11,017 bases of DNA from an uncultured Peptoniphilus sp. (GTDB lineage Bacteria > Bacillota > Clostridia > Tissierellales > Peptoniphilaceae): NCBI RefSeq assembly GCF_946998875.1, contig NZ_CAMQAY010000032.1, forward strand, positions 1-11,017, given 5' to 3'. Positions 1 through 6,942 of this stretch are shown here, piece by piece; the first letter of the stretch is position 1; each line of letters begins with the position of its first letter. The position numbers were made by a program, and so were the translations under genes. Under the pieces are notes generated by a model. That model searched no databases. It had not been told where the DNA came from and saw only the letters and a program-made list of their open reading frames with translations.

Positions 1-510
1 TTTGTTGGAAAAAACATTGAACTTACAGAATCTTTAAAGAACGTGGCAGAAAAAAAATTCTCCAAATTGGATAAATACTTTTCTGAAGAAGCCAATGCTA
101 GAGTTGTTTTCTCTACTGTAAGAGAAGAACAAACTGTGGAAGTTACAATATTTTTACCTAAGACAATTATTAGAGCAGAAGAAACTACAGACGATATGTA
201 CTCTTCAATGGATAACGCTGTGGATGCACTTGCTAGACAAATTAGAAAACACAAAACTAGATTAAAGAGAAGATACCAAAATAACGAAACTATTAGATTC
301 GATGAAATTGTTGAAAAAGAAAAGGAAGAACCTGAAAACAAAATCGTAAAGAGAAAGAATTTTGAACTTAATCCAATGAATGAAGAAGAAGCAATTCTTC
401 AAATGGAACTTTTAAATCATAATTTCTTCGTATTCTTAGATGCAGATACTGAAGCTGTTTCTATTGTCTATAAGAGAAAAGATGGCAATTACGGAAAAAT
501 TGAAGTATAA
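1..510 (+). CDS. hpf: Ribosome hibernation promoting factor, long form (5' end outside window)
   Basis: Long-form HPF binds the small ribosomal subunit in stationary phase and, through its C-terminal domain, pairs two 70S ribosomes into inactive 100S dimers. The frame is open from base 1, reading FVGKNIELTES..., which matches the beginning of the S30AE domain. The true start therefore lies a few codons upstream of the window, and the in-frame GTG at 43 is internal. Of the 169 visible residues, about 1-95 form the S30AE fold, with a basic helix (RQIRKHKTRLKRR). A charged Glu/Lys linker follows. About 117-169 is the dimerisation domain (FELNPMNEEEAILQMELL, then a VFLDADT strand). Having both domains identifies the long form rather than short RaiA/YfiA. 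A terminator follows immediately, so it ends its transcription unit. Family assignment is secure. Confidence 0.95.
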   Translation, partial: FVGKNIELTESLKNVAEKKFSKLDKYFSEEANARVVFSTVREEQTVEVTIFLPKTIIRAEETTDDMYSSMDNAVDALARQIRKHKTRLKRRYQNNETIRFDEIVEKEKEEPENKIVKRKNFELNPMNEEEAILQMELLNHNFFVFLDADTEAVSIVYKRKDGNYGKIEV

Positions 511-520
511 AATAAATTTT

Positions 521-545
521 AGGGACGCTTAGGCGTCCTTTTTTT
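521..545 (+). terminator. Intrinsic terminator after hpf
   Basis: An 8-bp stem (521-528 with 533-540, core GGACGC/GCGTCC) closes a TTAG loop and runs into a T tract at 539-545. It lies 11 bases after the hpf stop codon. Confidence 0.9.
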
Positions 546-597
546 GTGTAAAAAATTTTCCAGCCAATAAATTTTAATAAGAAAGATAAAAAATAAT

Positions 598-640
598 TTT
601 ACACTAGGTAAATATTAATTTTACATTCCTCTGTTACATT
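598..640 (+). promoter_or_regulatory. Candidate PhoP-box promoter of the alkaline phosphatase
   Basis: Three TTWACA-like hexamers are spaced exactly 11 bp apart: TTTACA at 598, TAAATA at 609 and TTTACA at 620. They are followed by an extended -10-like element (TG at 632-633, TACATT at 635-640). Bacillus PhoP binds direct repeats of TT(A/C/T)A(C/T)A with this period, roughly between -60 and -20, where these would lie if transcription starts near 647. There is no good -35 hexamer at 17 bp, as expected for an activator-dependent promoter. The region is very AT-rich, so chance matches are possible, and no phoPR genes are in the window. Confidence 0.45.
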
Positions 641-668
641 ATAGCTAAAGAAAATCTAGGAGGAATAA

Positions 669-2285
669 ATGAAAAGTTTTAAAAAAGTTTTGGCAGTGAC
701 ACTTGCAGTGGCAACTCTTGCACCAAGTTTTGCCTTTGCTGAAAAGAAAGATTATGGCAGTGCCAAAAATGTAATCATGATGATACCTGATGGCATGAGC
801 ATAGAAGCATCAACTACAGCAAGATGGATGACTAAGGACAAAAAATTTGTAATGGATGATTTGGCAACAGGCCTTGTTAGAACAAACAATTCAAACACAC
901 CTATTGCAGACTCTGCTCCAGCAGCCACAGCTATGGCAGCAGGTATTAAAACTGAATCACCCTTCGTTGGATGTTATCCGACTAAGGGCGGCATGCCAGG
1001 TTCACCTGAAATTGAAAAGGATAGGGCAAAACAACCTGTAGCAAATGTTCTTGAAGCTGCTAAGAGAAGCGGAAGATCCACAGGCATTGTTTCAACTTCA
1101 AACATTCAACACGCAACACCAGCTGACTTCTCAGCCCACAATCCTGACAGAAATAATTATGAAGACCTAGGAGAACAACAAGTTTACCAAGACATGGAAG
1201 TAGTTCTAGGAGCAGGCAGCACTTATTTAAGTAAGGAAACTAGAAAGGACAAGGAAGACCTTCTTTCTGAAATTAAAAACAAGGGCTACGATTATGTAAC
1301 TACTAAAAAAGCAATGGAAGATTCAAAGGGCGACAAAATTTGGGGCCTTTTCGAAGACAAATCCTTCCCTTATGAAATAGATAGAGATAAAGTAAATAAA
1401 CCATCTCTTGCAGAAATGACTGACAAGGCTCTAAAGGTGCTTTCAAAAAATGACAAGGGATTTTTCTTAATGGTAGAAGGTTCAGAAGTTGATTGGGCTG
1501 CTCACTCCAACGATCCCGTTGCACTTGTTCATGAAATTAAAGCCTTTGACGATGCAGTAAAAGTTGCCAAGGATTTTGCAGACACACATAAGGACACTGT
1601 AATTGTAATTGCAGCAGACCATGGAACTGGCGGAATAACTTTTGGACACAGAAATATATCTCACGGCTACGATAAGAGGCCTCTTAACGAATTTACAGAT
1701 TTAATTTTATCTGCAAAAATTTCTGTAACTAAGGCAGCCGAAGAAGTTAAAGAAGACAAATCTAATGTAAAAGAAGTAATGGCAAAAGATTTTGGCGTAA
1801 AAGATTTGACAGAAGAAGAAATGAACTTAATAAAAAGTGAAAAAGATGTAGTTTCAGCAATGGGAAGAATTATCTCAGCAAGAAGCCACATTGCATGGAC
1901 AACTGGCGGTCATGTTGGCGGAGATATAGGTCTTTACTCTTACTCAACATCAGATAAGGCAGAAAGACTAATTGGAACAGTTCACAACTATGAAATTGGA
2001 AGATACCTTGAAGATGTACTTGACCTTGATTTAGACAAATTAACTGAAGAACTTTATCAACCAATTAGAAAGGGCTTCGAAGATAAGGGAGCTAAAGTTG
2101 AATTTAAAAAGAAGGGCGAAAATGATTACGAAGCTATTGTAACAAAGGGCGAAGACAAAATTGTATTCCCAGTATCCAAGAACTACGCAATTAAAAATGG
2201 AGAAAAAGTTGAACTTGGCGGACTTACAATTTATAGCACAAGAGCCGTATATGTTCCACAAAAAGCTTTTGACCTAGTTAAATAA
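669..2285 (+). CDS. phoA: Secreted alkaline phosphatase (PhoA family) with extra C-terminal domain
   Basis: A phosphomonoesterase that frees phosphate from organic esters outside the membrane. Residues 1-24 are a Sec signal peptide (KK, hydrophobic core, AFA cleavage site before EKK). No lipobox cysteine or LPXTG sorting motif is visible. PhoA active-site elements appear in order: metal ligand D41 (IPDGM), nucleophile S82 in DSAPAATAMA, HATPADFSAH at 148-157 with a candidate substrate Arg at 161, E270/D275/H279 (VEGSEVDWAAH), D317-H318 (AADHGTGG) and H415 (WTTGGHVGGD). The catalytic domain ends near 450. About 85 more residues follow, and the last 35 or so (NGEKVELGG...RAVYVP) resemble a copper-amine-oxidase N-like fold common in secreted Bacillota proteins. 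AGGAGG at 658-663 supports the ATG. It appears to be a single-gene unit, possibly phosphate-regulated. Confidence 0.95.
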   Translation: MKSFKKVLAVTLAVATLAPSFAFAEKKDYGSAKNVIMMIPDGMSIEASTTARWMTKDKKFVMDDLATGLVRTNNSNTPIADSAPAATAMAAGIKTESPFVGCYPTKGGMPGSPEIEKDRAKQPVANVLEAAKRSGRSTGIVSTSNIQHATPADFSAHNPDRNNYEDLGEQQVYQDMEVVLGAGSTYLSKETRKDKEDLLSEIKNKGYDYVTTKKAMEDSKGDKIWGLFEDKSFPYEIDRDKVNKPSLAEMTDKALKVLSKNDKGFFLMVEGSEVDWAAHSNDPVALVHEIKAFDDAVKVAKDFADTHKDTVIVIAADHGTGGITFGHRNISHGYDKRPLNEFTDLILSAKISVTKAAEEVKEDKSNVKEVMAKDFGVKDLTEEEMNLIKSEKDVVSAMGRIISARSHIAWTTGGHVGGDIGLYSYSTSDKAERLIGTVHNYEIGRYLEDVLDLDLDKLTEELYQPIRKGFEDKGAKVEFKKKGENDYEAIVTKGEDKIVFPVSKNYAIKNGEKVELGGLTIYSTRAVYVPQKAFDLVK

Positions 2286-2343
2286 TAAAATTTTTAATAA
2301 ATCCAAATATTTGATAATCCTAATTAGATTTCAAAACCATCAA

Positions 2344-2377
2344 AAAAACTGCAGCTACCTTGACAGCTGCAGTTTTT
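2344..2377. terminator. Bidirectional intrinsic terminator between converging units
   Basis: A 13-bp perfect stem (2344-2356 with 2365-2377, core CTGCAGCT/AGCTGCAG) has A and T runs as its outer part, so it gives a hairpin plus T tract on both strands. It ends the phosphatase unit on the plus strand and the VWA operon on the minus strand. The TAA stop of the minus-strand gene (2376-2378) overlaps the edge of the hairpin. Confidence 0.92.
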
Positions 2378-4067
2378 ATTTTTTTTCAATATTTGCAATT
2401 TCTCTTTGAATGAAGCGACCAGCCACATTGGCAATTTCCTTTACACTTTTGATTTTAATATAATTTCTTCCAAACAAAAATTTTGCATTTTCTATTTTGT
2501 CGCTATTTAATATTGCCGATGCGTGAATGCCAAGTTTTTTTAACTTGTCCAATTCCTTTTTAGTGTCCTCTAAAGAGGCTTCTTCAGAATAATTTTTTGA
2601 GCCAAAAAAGTTTTTTGAAGCCAGAGGTCTTATGTCGCGAGGATGGGCATCAGTTAGGGCAATTAAAAGATGATTTTCGTTTTTTAAATCAACTAGGTTT
2701 TGGTAGGCGCGATAAAAAAGTCCGTCACGATTCCAACCAGCTGTCCTATACCTAAAAATTTTCTCAAAGTCACACTTCTCTTCATAGTCTTTTAAGATTG
2801 TTATGACGGTGTAGTCGCCTACAGTCTCGTAGGAAATCACACGATTTAATATTTCATTGTTTTCAAGAGACTTGGACACAATATATGCCTCAATGGCAAT
2901 GTCGCTTTCAAGTTCCATTAAAGAGGCTGAAGCATCTAGGATTAAATCCACCTTTAAGTAAGTGTTGAGATTTAAAATTTTCTTGGAAAAAATATTTACC
3001 TTGTCAGAAATCATGGACTTGTAGGCAAGCTTTGAAATGAGTTTGCCGCTATTAGTAACCACTTCTTCCATGCCGGAGTGATTGGAAAGAGCCAGCCTAA
3101 TTTTTTTTGATAAACTTTTAATTTCGTTGTTGTAAAAATTTCTGTTTTCCTTAAACTTTAAGAGATGCCTATTTATTGTCTCGTCATCAAAATTTTCCTC
3201 ATCAAGATTTTTGTGACTCTGACCTCTTGTAAAGTGAAGCCTTGATTTTTTGTGGGCGCCAAATAAATATTTCTCCTCAATTAACTTCATTTCATCCTCA
3301 GAATAAATTGACTTGCCAAAGGTGTCTTCAATGTATTTTTCTTTTTCTCTTCGCCTTTTTAGGGCAAAGGAATAGAAAAAGCCAGTGATGCCAGAAGTCT
3401 TTTTAGCTTGAAAGTCGCCGAAAAGAGTAGGACTATTGGACCTTTCAAGTTTGACAAAGCCCAGGCTATCAAAGAGGGTGAAATTTTTAAGGGGAGAAAT
3501 TTTTAAAACTTCATTTTCCTTGTAATTTAAAACTTCACGAAAAATATTTAGGATTCTCTCTTCCAAATTTTTCTCGTTAGTGTCACCTTGAAGCCTTAAA
3601 TTTTCAAAAATATTTTCTCTCTTGTCGCTTAAATTATAGGGCCTTTCCAAAATATTATTGACTTTTTTAAGCTGCATCTCGAAAAATAAATTTTCTTTTA
3701 GAGCCAAATTTTTTCTCTGCAAATCGTACTTATCTTCCAAAAATTTTTCTGCGTAAATCTTGCGTAGAGATGTCAAGACTTTTCGAGACTTAACTTCTTT
3801 TTCATAGACTAAATCTTCTAGGAGAAAAATGGCAAATAAATCAAATTTATCTCTATGGAGATTGTACTGCCAATTGTTAAAAATTTTTTCTAAATTTTCG
3901 CTGCCAAAATATTTTGCTGAAAGCCCAATTATTAAATTTAGATAAAAGTCAGGATTGCCAGAAATATCTTCGCCAGTAATAAAGGGCTCAGACAGGTAGT
4001 CCATAGAGCCGTCCCAAATTATATTTTTTATTCGATTTTCTTCTTTTCTTGAATTTTTATTGGTCAT
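2376..4067 (-). CDS. VWA-domain protein, NorD/CbbO-like partner of a MoxR ATPase
   Basis: Proteins of this kind work with a MoxR-type AAA+ ATPase to remodel or load metal-containing enzymes (NorD, CbbO, CoxE). The N-terminal ~370 residues are charged and helical and I do not recognise them beyond an overall CbbO/NorD-like layout. The C-terminal VWA domain (about 374-563) has a complete metal site (MIDAS): DASAS at 378-382, a Thr before AGWNRDG near 442 and TDAHPRD at 472-478. The NRDG stretch is typical of NorD/CbbO VWA domains. No signal peptide or membrane segment is seen, so it should be cytoplasmic. The start is uncertain. ATG at 4067 is chosen for its distant AAGAG. A GTG at 4079 would add four residues and overlap the upstream stop as GTGA. 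Either way it is translationally coupled to the ATPase. The client enzyme is unknown. Confidence 0.85.
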   Translation of the reverse strand: MTNKNSRKEENRIKNIIWDGSMDYLSEPFITGEDISGNPDFYLNLIIGLSAKYFGSENLEKIFNNWQYNLHRDKFDLFAIFLLEDLVYEKEVKSRKVLTSLRKIYAEKFLEDKYDLQRKNLALKENLFFEMQLKKVNNILERPYNLSDKRENIFENLRLQGDTNEKNLEERILNIFREVLNYKENEVLKISPLKNFTLFDSLGFVKLERSNSPTLFGDFQAKKTSGITGFFYSFALKRRREKEKYIEDTFGKSIYSEDEMKLIEEKYLFGAHKKSRLHFTRGQSHKNLDEENFDDETINRHLLKFKENRNFYNNEIKSLSKKIRLALSNHSGMEEVVTNSGKLISKLAYKSMISDKVNIFSKKILNLNTYLKVDLILDASASLMELESDIAIEAYIVSKSLENNEILNRVISYETVGDYTVITILKDYEEKCDFEKIFRYRTAGWNRDGLFYRAYQNLVDLKNENHLLIALTDAHPRDIRPLASKNFFGSKNYSEEASLEDTKKELDKLKKLGIHASAILNSDKIENAKFLFGRNYIKIKSVKEIANVAGRFIQREIANIEKK

Positions 4068-4075
4068 AGTAAAAA

Positions 4076-4954
4076 TCACTCTTGGAAAATATCTTTAAAA
4101 TATAAATTTTCTTTAAATCTCGACTTTATTAAGTCCTTTAAAAGTTCTTCTTCATAGGAATCAAAGAGCTTATTCGCAATAGTAAGTTCGAGAGCAGAAA
4201 TCAAAGACAAATCTTCTCTCACAAGGTCAATTGCATCGAAAATCCCCCTAAGATCTGGTGCAGTTCTGGAAATTTCTCCTGCCTCTGCCTTTAATTTTAA
4301 ATCGTAAAAGAAAAAGGCAATGTTTCCCACATACTCATCCTTCATACTTGGATATTCTTTTTTAATAAGTTCAACAAGTCTCTCGCGAGATATAAGGGGC
4401 ATCTTTATAATTACAAAACGAGAGAGAAGGGCTTCATTCAATTCTCTTGTGCCCTCGTAGCCATAATTCATTGTGGCAATAAATCTCGTTGCAGGATGAA
4501 GTTTAATTATGTCGTAGCCTGGTATATCAATTATTCTTCTGTAGTCCAGTATAGAGTGAAGGACTGCCATGGCTTCATTTTTTGCCATATTGATTTCATC
4601 TAGGACAACAAAGCCACCACAATTTGCAGCCTTTGTTATAGGTCCCTCTCTAAAGAGAACATTTCCATTTTTTAATGTGTCGTCTCCAATTAATACTGAG
4701 CTGTCAATATTTATGTGAAAGGACAAATTCCAAAGAGGCCTTTTAAAAAGATAGGCGAGATTTTCCGCCAAAACATTTTTGCCTGTGGACTTGTCTCCAA
4801 CTAAGAGAATATTTTTGCCAGCTAAAACTGCAGAGACTGCCTTTTGTAAAATTTCATCGCCAAAGTAAAAGAAGTGAGGTTCTGGAATTCTGTCTTTATA
4901 TTTTTCGTCTAATTCATAAATTTTTTTAAATTCTTCTATTTTTGTATTTCTCAT
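4076..4954 (-). CDS. MoxR-like AAA+ ATPase (CbbQ/NorQ type)
   Basis: A hexameric AAA+ ATPase expected to drive remodelling of a target protein together with the VWA protein encoded next. Motifs, numbered from ATG 4954: Walker A GDKSTGKN at 53-60, Walker B VVLDEIN at 116-122, sensor 1 Asn in ATMN near 163, arginine finger LLSRF near 179, and sensor 2 RTAPDLR at 230-236. The short C-terminal lid and total of 292 residues fit the compact CbbQ/NirQ/NorQ group. Oddly, the Walker A Ser/Thr is Asn. The ATG lies 4 bases after the upstream stop (TGA, 4961-4959) with only a weak binding site, which points to translational coupling. An in-frame TTG at 4969 is the alternative start. The 3' end overlaps the region of alternative VWA starts. 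Family is clear; the substrate is not. Confidence 0.88.
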   Translation of the reverse strand: MRNTKIEEFKKIYELDEKYKDRIPEPHFFYFGDEILQKAVSAVLAGKNILLVGDKSTGKNVLAENLAYLFKRPLWNLSFHINIDSSVLIGDDTLKNGNVLFREGPITKAANCGGFVVLDEINMAKNEAMAVLHSILDYRRIIDIPGYDIIKLHPATRFIATMNYGYEGTRELNEALLSRFVIIKMPLISRERLVELIKKEYPSMKDEYVGNIAFFFYDLKLKAEAGEISRTAPDLRGIFDAIDLVREDLSLISALELTIANKLFDSYEEELLKDLIKSRFKENLYFKDIFQE

Positions 4955-4958
4955 GTTA

Positions 4959-5279
4959 TCACTTTTCAATTGAATTTATTTCGTTCTCAACATATAATTT
5001 TTTAAAATTTCCAAGGCCCATGGCAGATATTATTATCTCCATGTCTTCCCGCCCTTCCAAGTAAAGTTCAAGAGTTGGATTATAAAAAATTGATATGCCT
5101 GAAACTTCTTCCTTTTTATACCTACTGATGTCTTCATCATCCTTTATGCTTATGTCAAAGTCAAAGCTTCCAACGCCGCAACAGCAAGCCTTGACATCAA
5201 CATCAGGATTTACAAAAATTTTATCTATATTTTTATTTTTAAGATAAGTTAAAGCCTTATCCTTTAGTATAAAATTCAT
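4959..5279 (-). CDS. Small cysteine-rich IscA/HesB-like protein with CCCG motif
   Basis: A 106-residue cytoplasmic protein, first gene of the operon with the MoxR ATPase and VWA genes. It opens with a helix (LKDKALTYLKNKNI) and a strand (IDKIFVNPDVDV). CCCG follows at 32-35, and then strands ending in VSGISIFYNP and a final MEIIISAMGLGNFKKLYVEN segment. This order resembles the A-type Fe-S carrier fold (IscA/HesB), and especially the small Bacillota relatives with a Cys-Cys or Cys-selenocysteine motif. The later C-x-C of true IscA is missing, so it is not a classical Fe-S carrier. The start is set by AGGAG at 5289-5285. A longer frame to 5318 would read through a terminator hairpin. Role in metal, sulfur or selenium handling is inferred from motif and neighbours. 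Confidence 0.75.
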   Translation of the reverse strand: MNFILKDKALTYLKNKNIDKIFVNPDVDVKACCCGVGSFDFDISIKDDEDISRYKKEEVSGISIFYNPTLELYLEGREDMEIIISAMGLGNFKKLYVENEINSIEK

Positions 5280-5293
5280 AAAATCTCCTAAAT

Positions 5294-5320
5294 AAAAAAA
5301 GGTGGCATTTCCAGCCACCT
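5294..5320 (-). terminator. Intrinsic terminator after cstA, abutting the next gene's RBS
   Basis: On the minus strand AGGTGGC (5320-5314) pairs with GCCACCT (5307-5301) around a short loop, followed by seven T (5300-5294). It should stop cstA transcripts. The ribosome binding site of the downstream small gene begins only about five bases after the T tract. Confidence 0.88.
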
Positions 5321-5333
5321 CTTACTTAAAAAT

Positions 5334-5370
5334 AATTAATCTAAAATTTTAAAACAATTAATCTAAAATT
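5334..5370. repeat. Short tandem duplication at the cstA stop codon
   Basis: The 15-mer AATTAATCTAAAATT occurs at 5334-5348 and again at 5356-5370, 22 bp apart. The second copy contains the cstA stop codon and its last sense codons, so the first copy looks like a duplicated gene end. Confidence 0.8.
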
Positions 5371-6812
5371 ATAGATTCAATTCTAGTTTTGTTCTTTTTA
5401 CCAAGTTTAATTACGAAGTAAGCATATAATACTGAAATAACTCCTGCTGCAGGGTATGCAATCGAGAATGGCATTCCAAGTCCAAGACCTTTAATGTTAA
5501 TAATAAATGAGAATACTATAAATACATAGAAGATTCCTGGAAGTAGAGTAATAATATAATTCTTACCTGTATCAATTAAATAAATAGTGGCAACAGCTAA
5601 AGCGAAAGTTGCTACGAATTGGTTTGTGAAACCAAAGTATCTCCAAAGTAGGTTAAATCCATTAGGATTTGTCTTTGCAAAGTATAGGATTGCAAAAGCT
5701 GGGATAAATAATACAGCAGCAAGTCCAGCTCTCTTTGAAGGAGCTTTTTGGTCAATATTTAATTCTTCAGCAATGATAAGTCTTAGAGATCTAAATGCAG
5801 TATCACCAGAAGTGATAGGAAGTGCAATAACACCAAGAACTGCAAGAAGTCCACCAACATTACCCATGAAGTATTTAGAAACTTGGCCAACCATAATTGT
5901 TCCCGGAGTGTCAAGTTTAGCAACGCCAGAAGAGAATAGAACCATTGCACCTGCTGCCCAAACCATGGCGATGAAACCTTCAGCGATCATAGTTGAGTAG
6001 AAAGTTGTTCTAGCTTCTGATTCAGATTTAACAGTTCTAGAAATAAGTGTTACTTGAGAACCGTGGAAACCTGATAAGATACCACAAGCAACTGTGATAA
6101 AGAATGATGGGATAAACTTTTGTCCAAGTGGGTGTTTTGCAAGAAGACCAGCATTTTCAAATGCCAAGTGTCCTGAACCCTTAATAAAGATTCCAATAAA
6201 TACTCCAATAGCAGAGATAATTAGGAAACCACCAAAGATTGGATAAATTCTACCGATTAATTTATCGATAGGAAGTACAGTTGAAGCTATGTAGTAAGCA
6301 AAAATTACTGCATAGATGATCCAAATAACATTTGAATCAGCACCAACTTTAAGAATATCATTTGCGATTAAGTCCCCAGGAGTGTAGACAAAAACTACAC
6401 CAGTAAGTAGAAGTAAGATTGCAATAACAATATTGTAGAATTTACGAACTCCATCGCCAACGTACTTTCCAACGAGTTTAGGAACTTGTGATCCGCCATT
6501 TCTCATTGAAATAAAGCCAGTCATGTAATCATGAACTGATCCTGCAAATACGCATCCAAGTGGAATTGCTAGAAAAGCAATAGGTCCAAAAAGAATACCT
6601 TGGATAGGTCCAATGATTGGTCCCATACCTGCAATGTTTAGTAGATTGATGAGCCAGTTTTTCTTTTCGCTCATTACTACATAGTCAACTCCATCAGCTT
6701 TTCTAACAGCTGGAGTTTCTCTGTCGTCTGGTGCCAATTGACTTTCTACATATTTTGAGTAGAAAAATCCGCCACCAAGCAATATTATAAGTCCAATAAT
6801 AAATAGTAACAT
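5358..6812 (-). CDS. cstA: CstA-family carbon-starvation transporter
   Basis: An integral membrane transporter. Characterised CstA/BtsT proteins of enterobacteria take up pyruvate and were earlier linked to peptide use under carbon starvation. The 484-residue protein has about twelve hydrophobic stretches. Family signatures are NLLNIAGMGPIIGPIQGILFG early, AGSVHDYMTGFISMRNGG, SGFHGSQ in the middle and LPITSGDTAFRSLRLIIAEE after it, which resemble the conserved CstA segments. It is much shorter than E. coli CstA (about 700), as is usual for the Bacillota versions. The start is firm: AAAGGAGGA at 6826-6818, five bases before ATG. It has its own sigma-A promoter and terminator, so it appears monocistronic. 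Substrate is unproven here. Confidence 0.93.
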   Translation of the reverse strand: MLLFIIGLIILLGGGFFYSKYVESQLAPDDRETPAVRKADGVDYVVMSEKKNWLINLLNIAGMGPIIGPIQGILFGPIAFLAIPLGCVFAGSVHDYMTGFISMRNGGSQVPKLVGKYVGDGVRKFYNIVIAILLLLTGVVFVYTPGDLIANDILKVGADSNVIWIIYAVIFAYYIASTVLPIDKLIGRIYPIFGGFLIISAIGVFIGIFIKGSGHLAFENAGLLAKHPLGQKFIPSFFITVACGILSGFHGSQVTLISRTVKSESEARTTFYSTMIAEGFIAMVWAAGAMVLFSSGVAKLDTPGTIMVGQVSKYFMGNVGGLLAVLGVIALPITSGDTAFRSLRLIIAEELNIDQKAPSKRAGLAAVLFIPAFAILYFAKTNPNGFNLLWRYFGFTNQFVATFALAVATIYLIDTGKNYIITLLPGIFYVFIVFSFIINIKGLGLGMPFSIAYPAAGVISVLYAYFVIKLGKKNKTRIESIILD

Positions 6813-6847
6813 ATAAATCCTCCTTTACTTTTATTATTCTTAGTTCA

Positions 6848-6876
6848 ATTATAGAACAATGAATTTATAAATTCAA
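6848..6876 (-). promoter_or_regulatory. Sigma-A promoter of cstA
   Basis: On the minus strand a -35 TTGAAT (6876-6871) and a perfect -10 TATAAT (6853-6848) are separated by 17 bp. Transcription would start near 6841, about 30 bases before the cstA start codon. Confidence 0.82.
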
Positions 6877-6924
6877 GGAATAGCATTGAAGAATATCAAC
6901 GCATCAATCGTTTGCAAAAGATTC

Positions 6925-6942
6925 TGTAAAAATGTTTTTACA
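6925..6942. promoter_or_regulatory. Operator-like perfect inverted repeat upstream of cstA
   Basis: TGTAAAAA (6925-6932) and TTTTTACA (6935-6942) are exact inverse complements around a TG centre. The site lies 49 bp upstream of the cstA -35 element. A compact 8-2-8 palindrome fits a dimeric repressor or activator, but I cannot name the regulator. The run of A and T makes it less specific than a GC-containing palindrome. Confidence 0.45.

Noticed and set aside
856..2261. Several 60-74-residue frames within the alkaline phosphatase on both strands
   Set aside because: All lie inside a convincing phosphatase gene with its catalytic motifs, so they are reading shadows.
5280..5318. Longer amino end for the CCCG protein, starting at 5318
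   Set aside because: It would be translated through the terminator hairpin and has no binding site, whereas ATG 5279 has AGGAG.
5587..6000. 137-residue open frame on the plus strand inside cstA
   Set aside because: It is antisense to a clear CstA coding sequence, with no ribosome binding site and no recognisable domain.
6905..6920. Catabolite-repression (cre) site upstream of cstA
   Set aside because: Only one half (TGCAAACG) fits the CcpA consensus, and the other half fails at most fixed positions.
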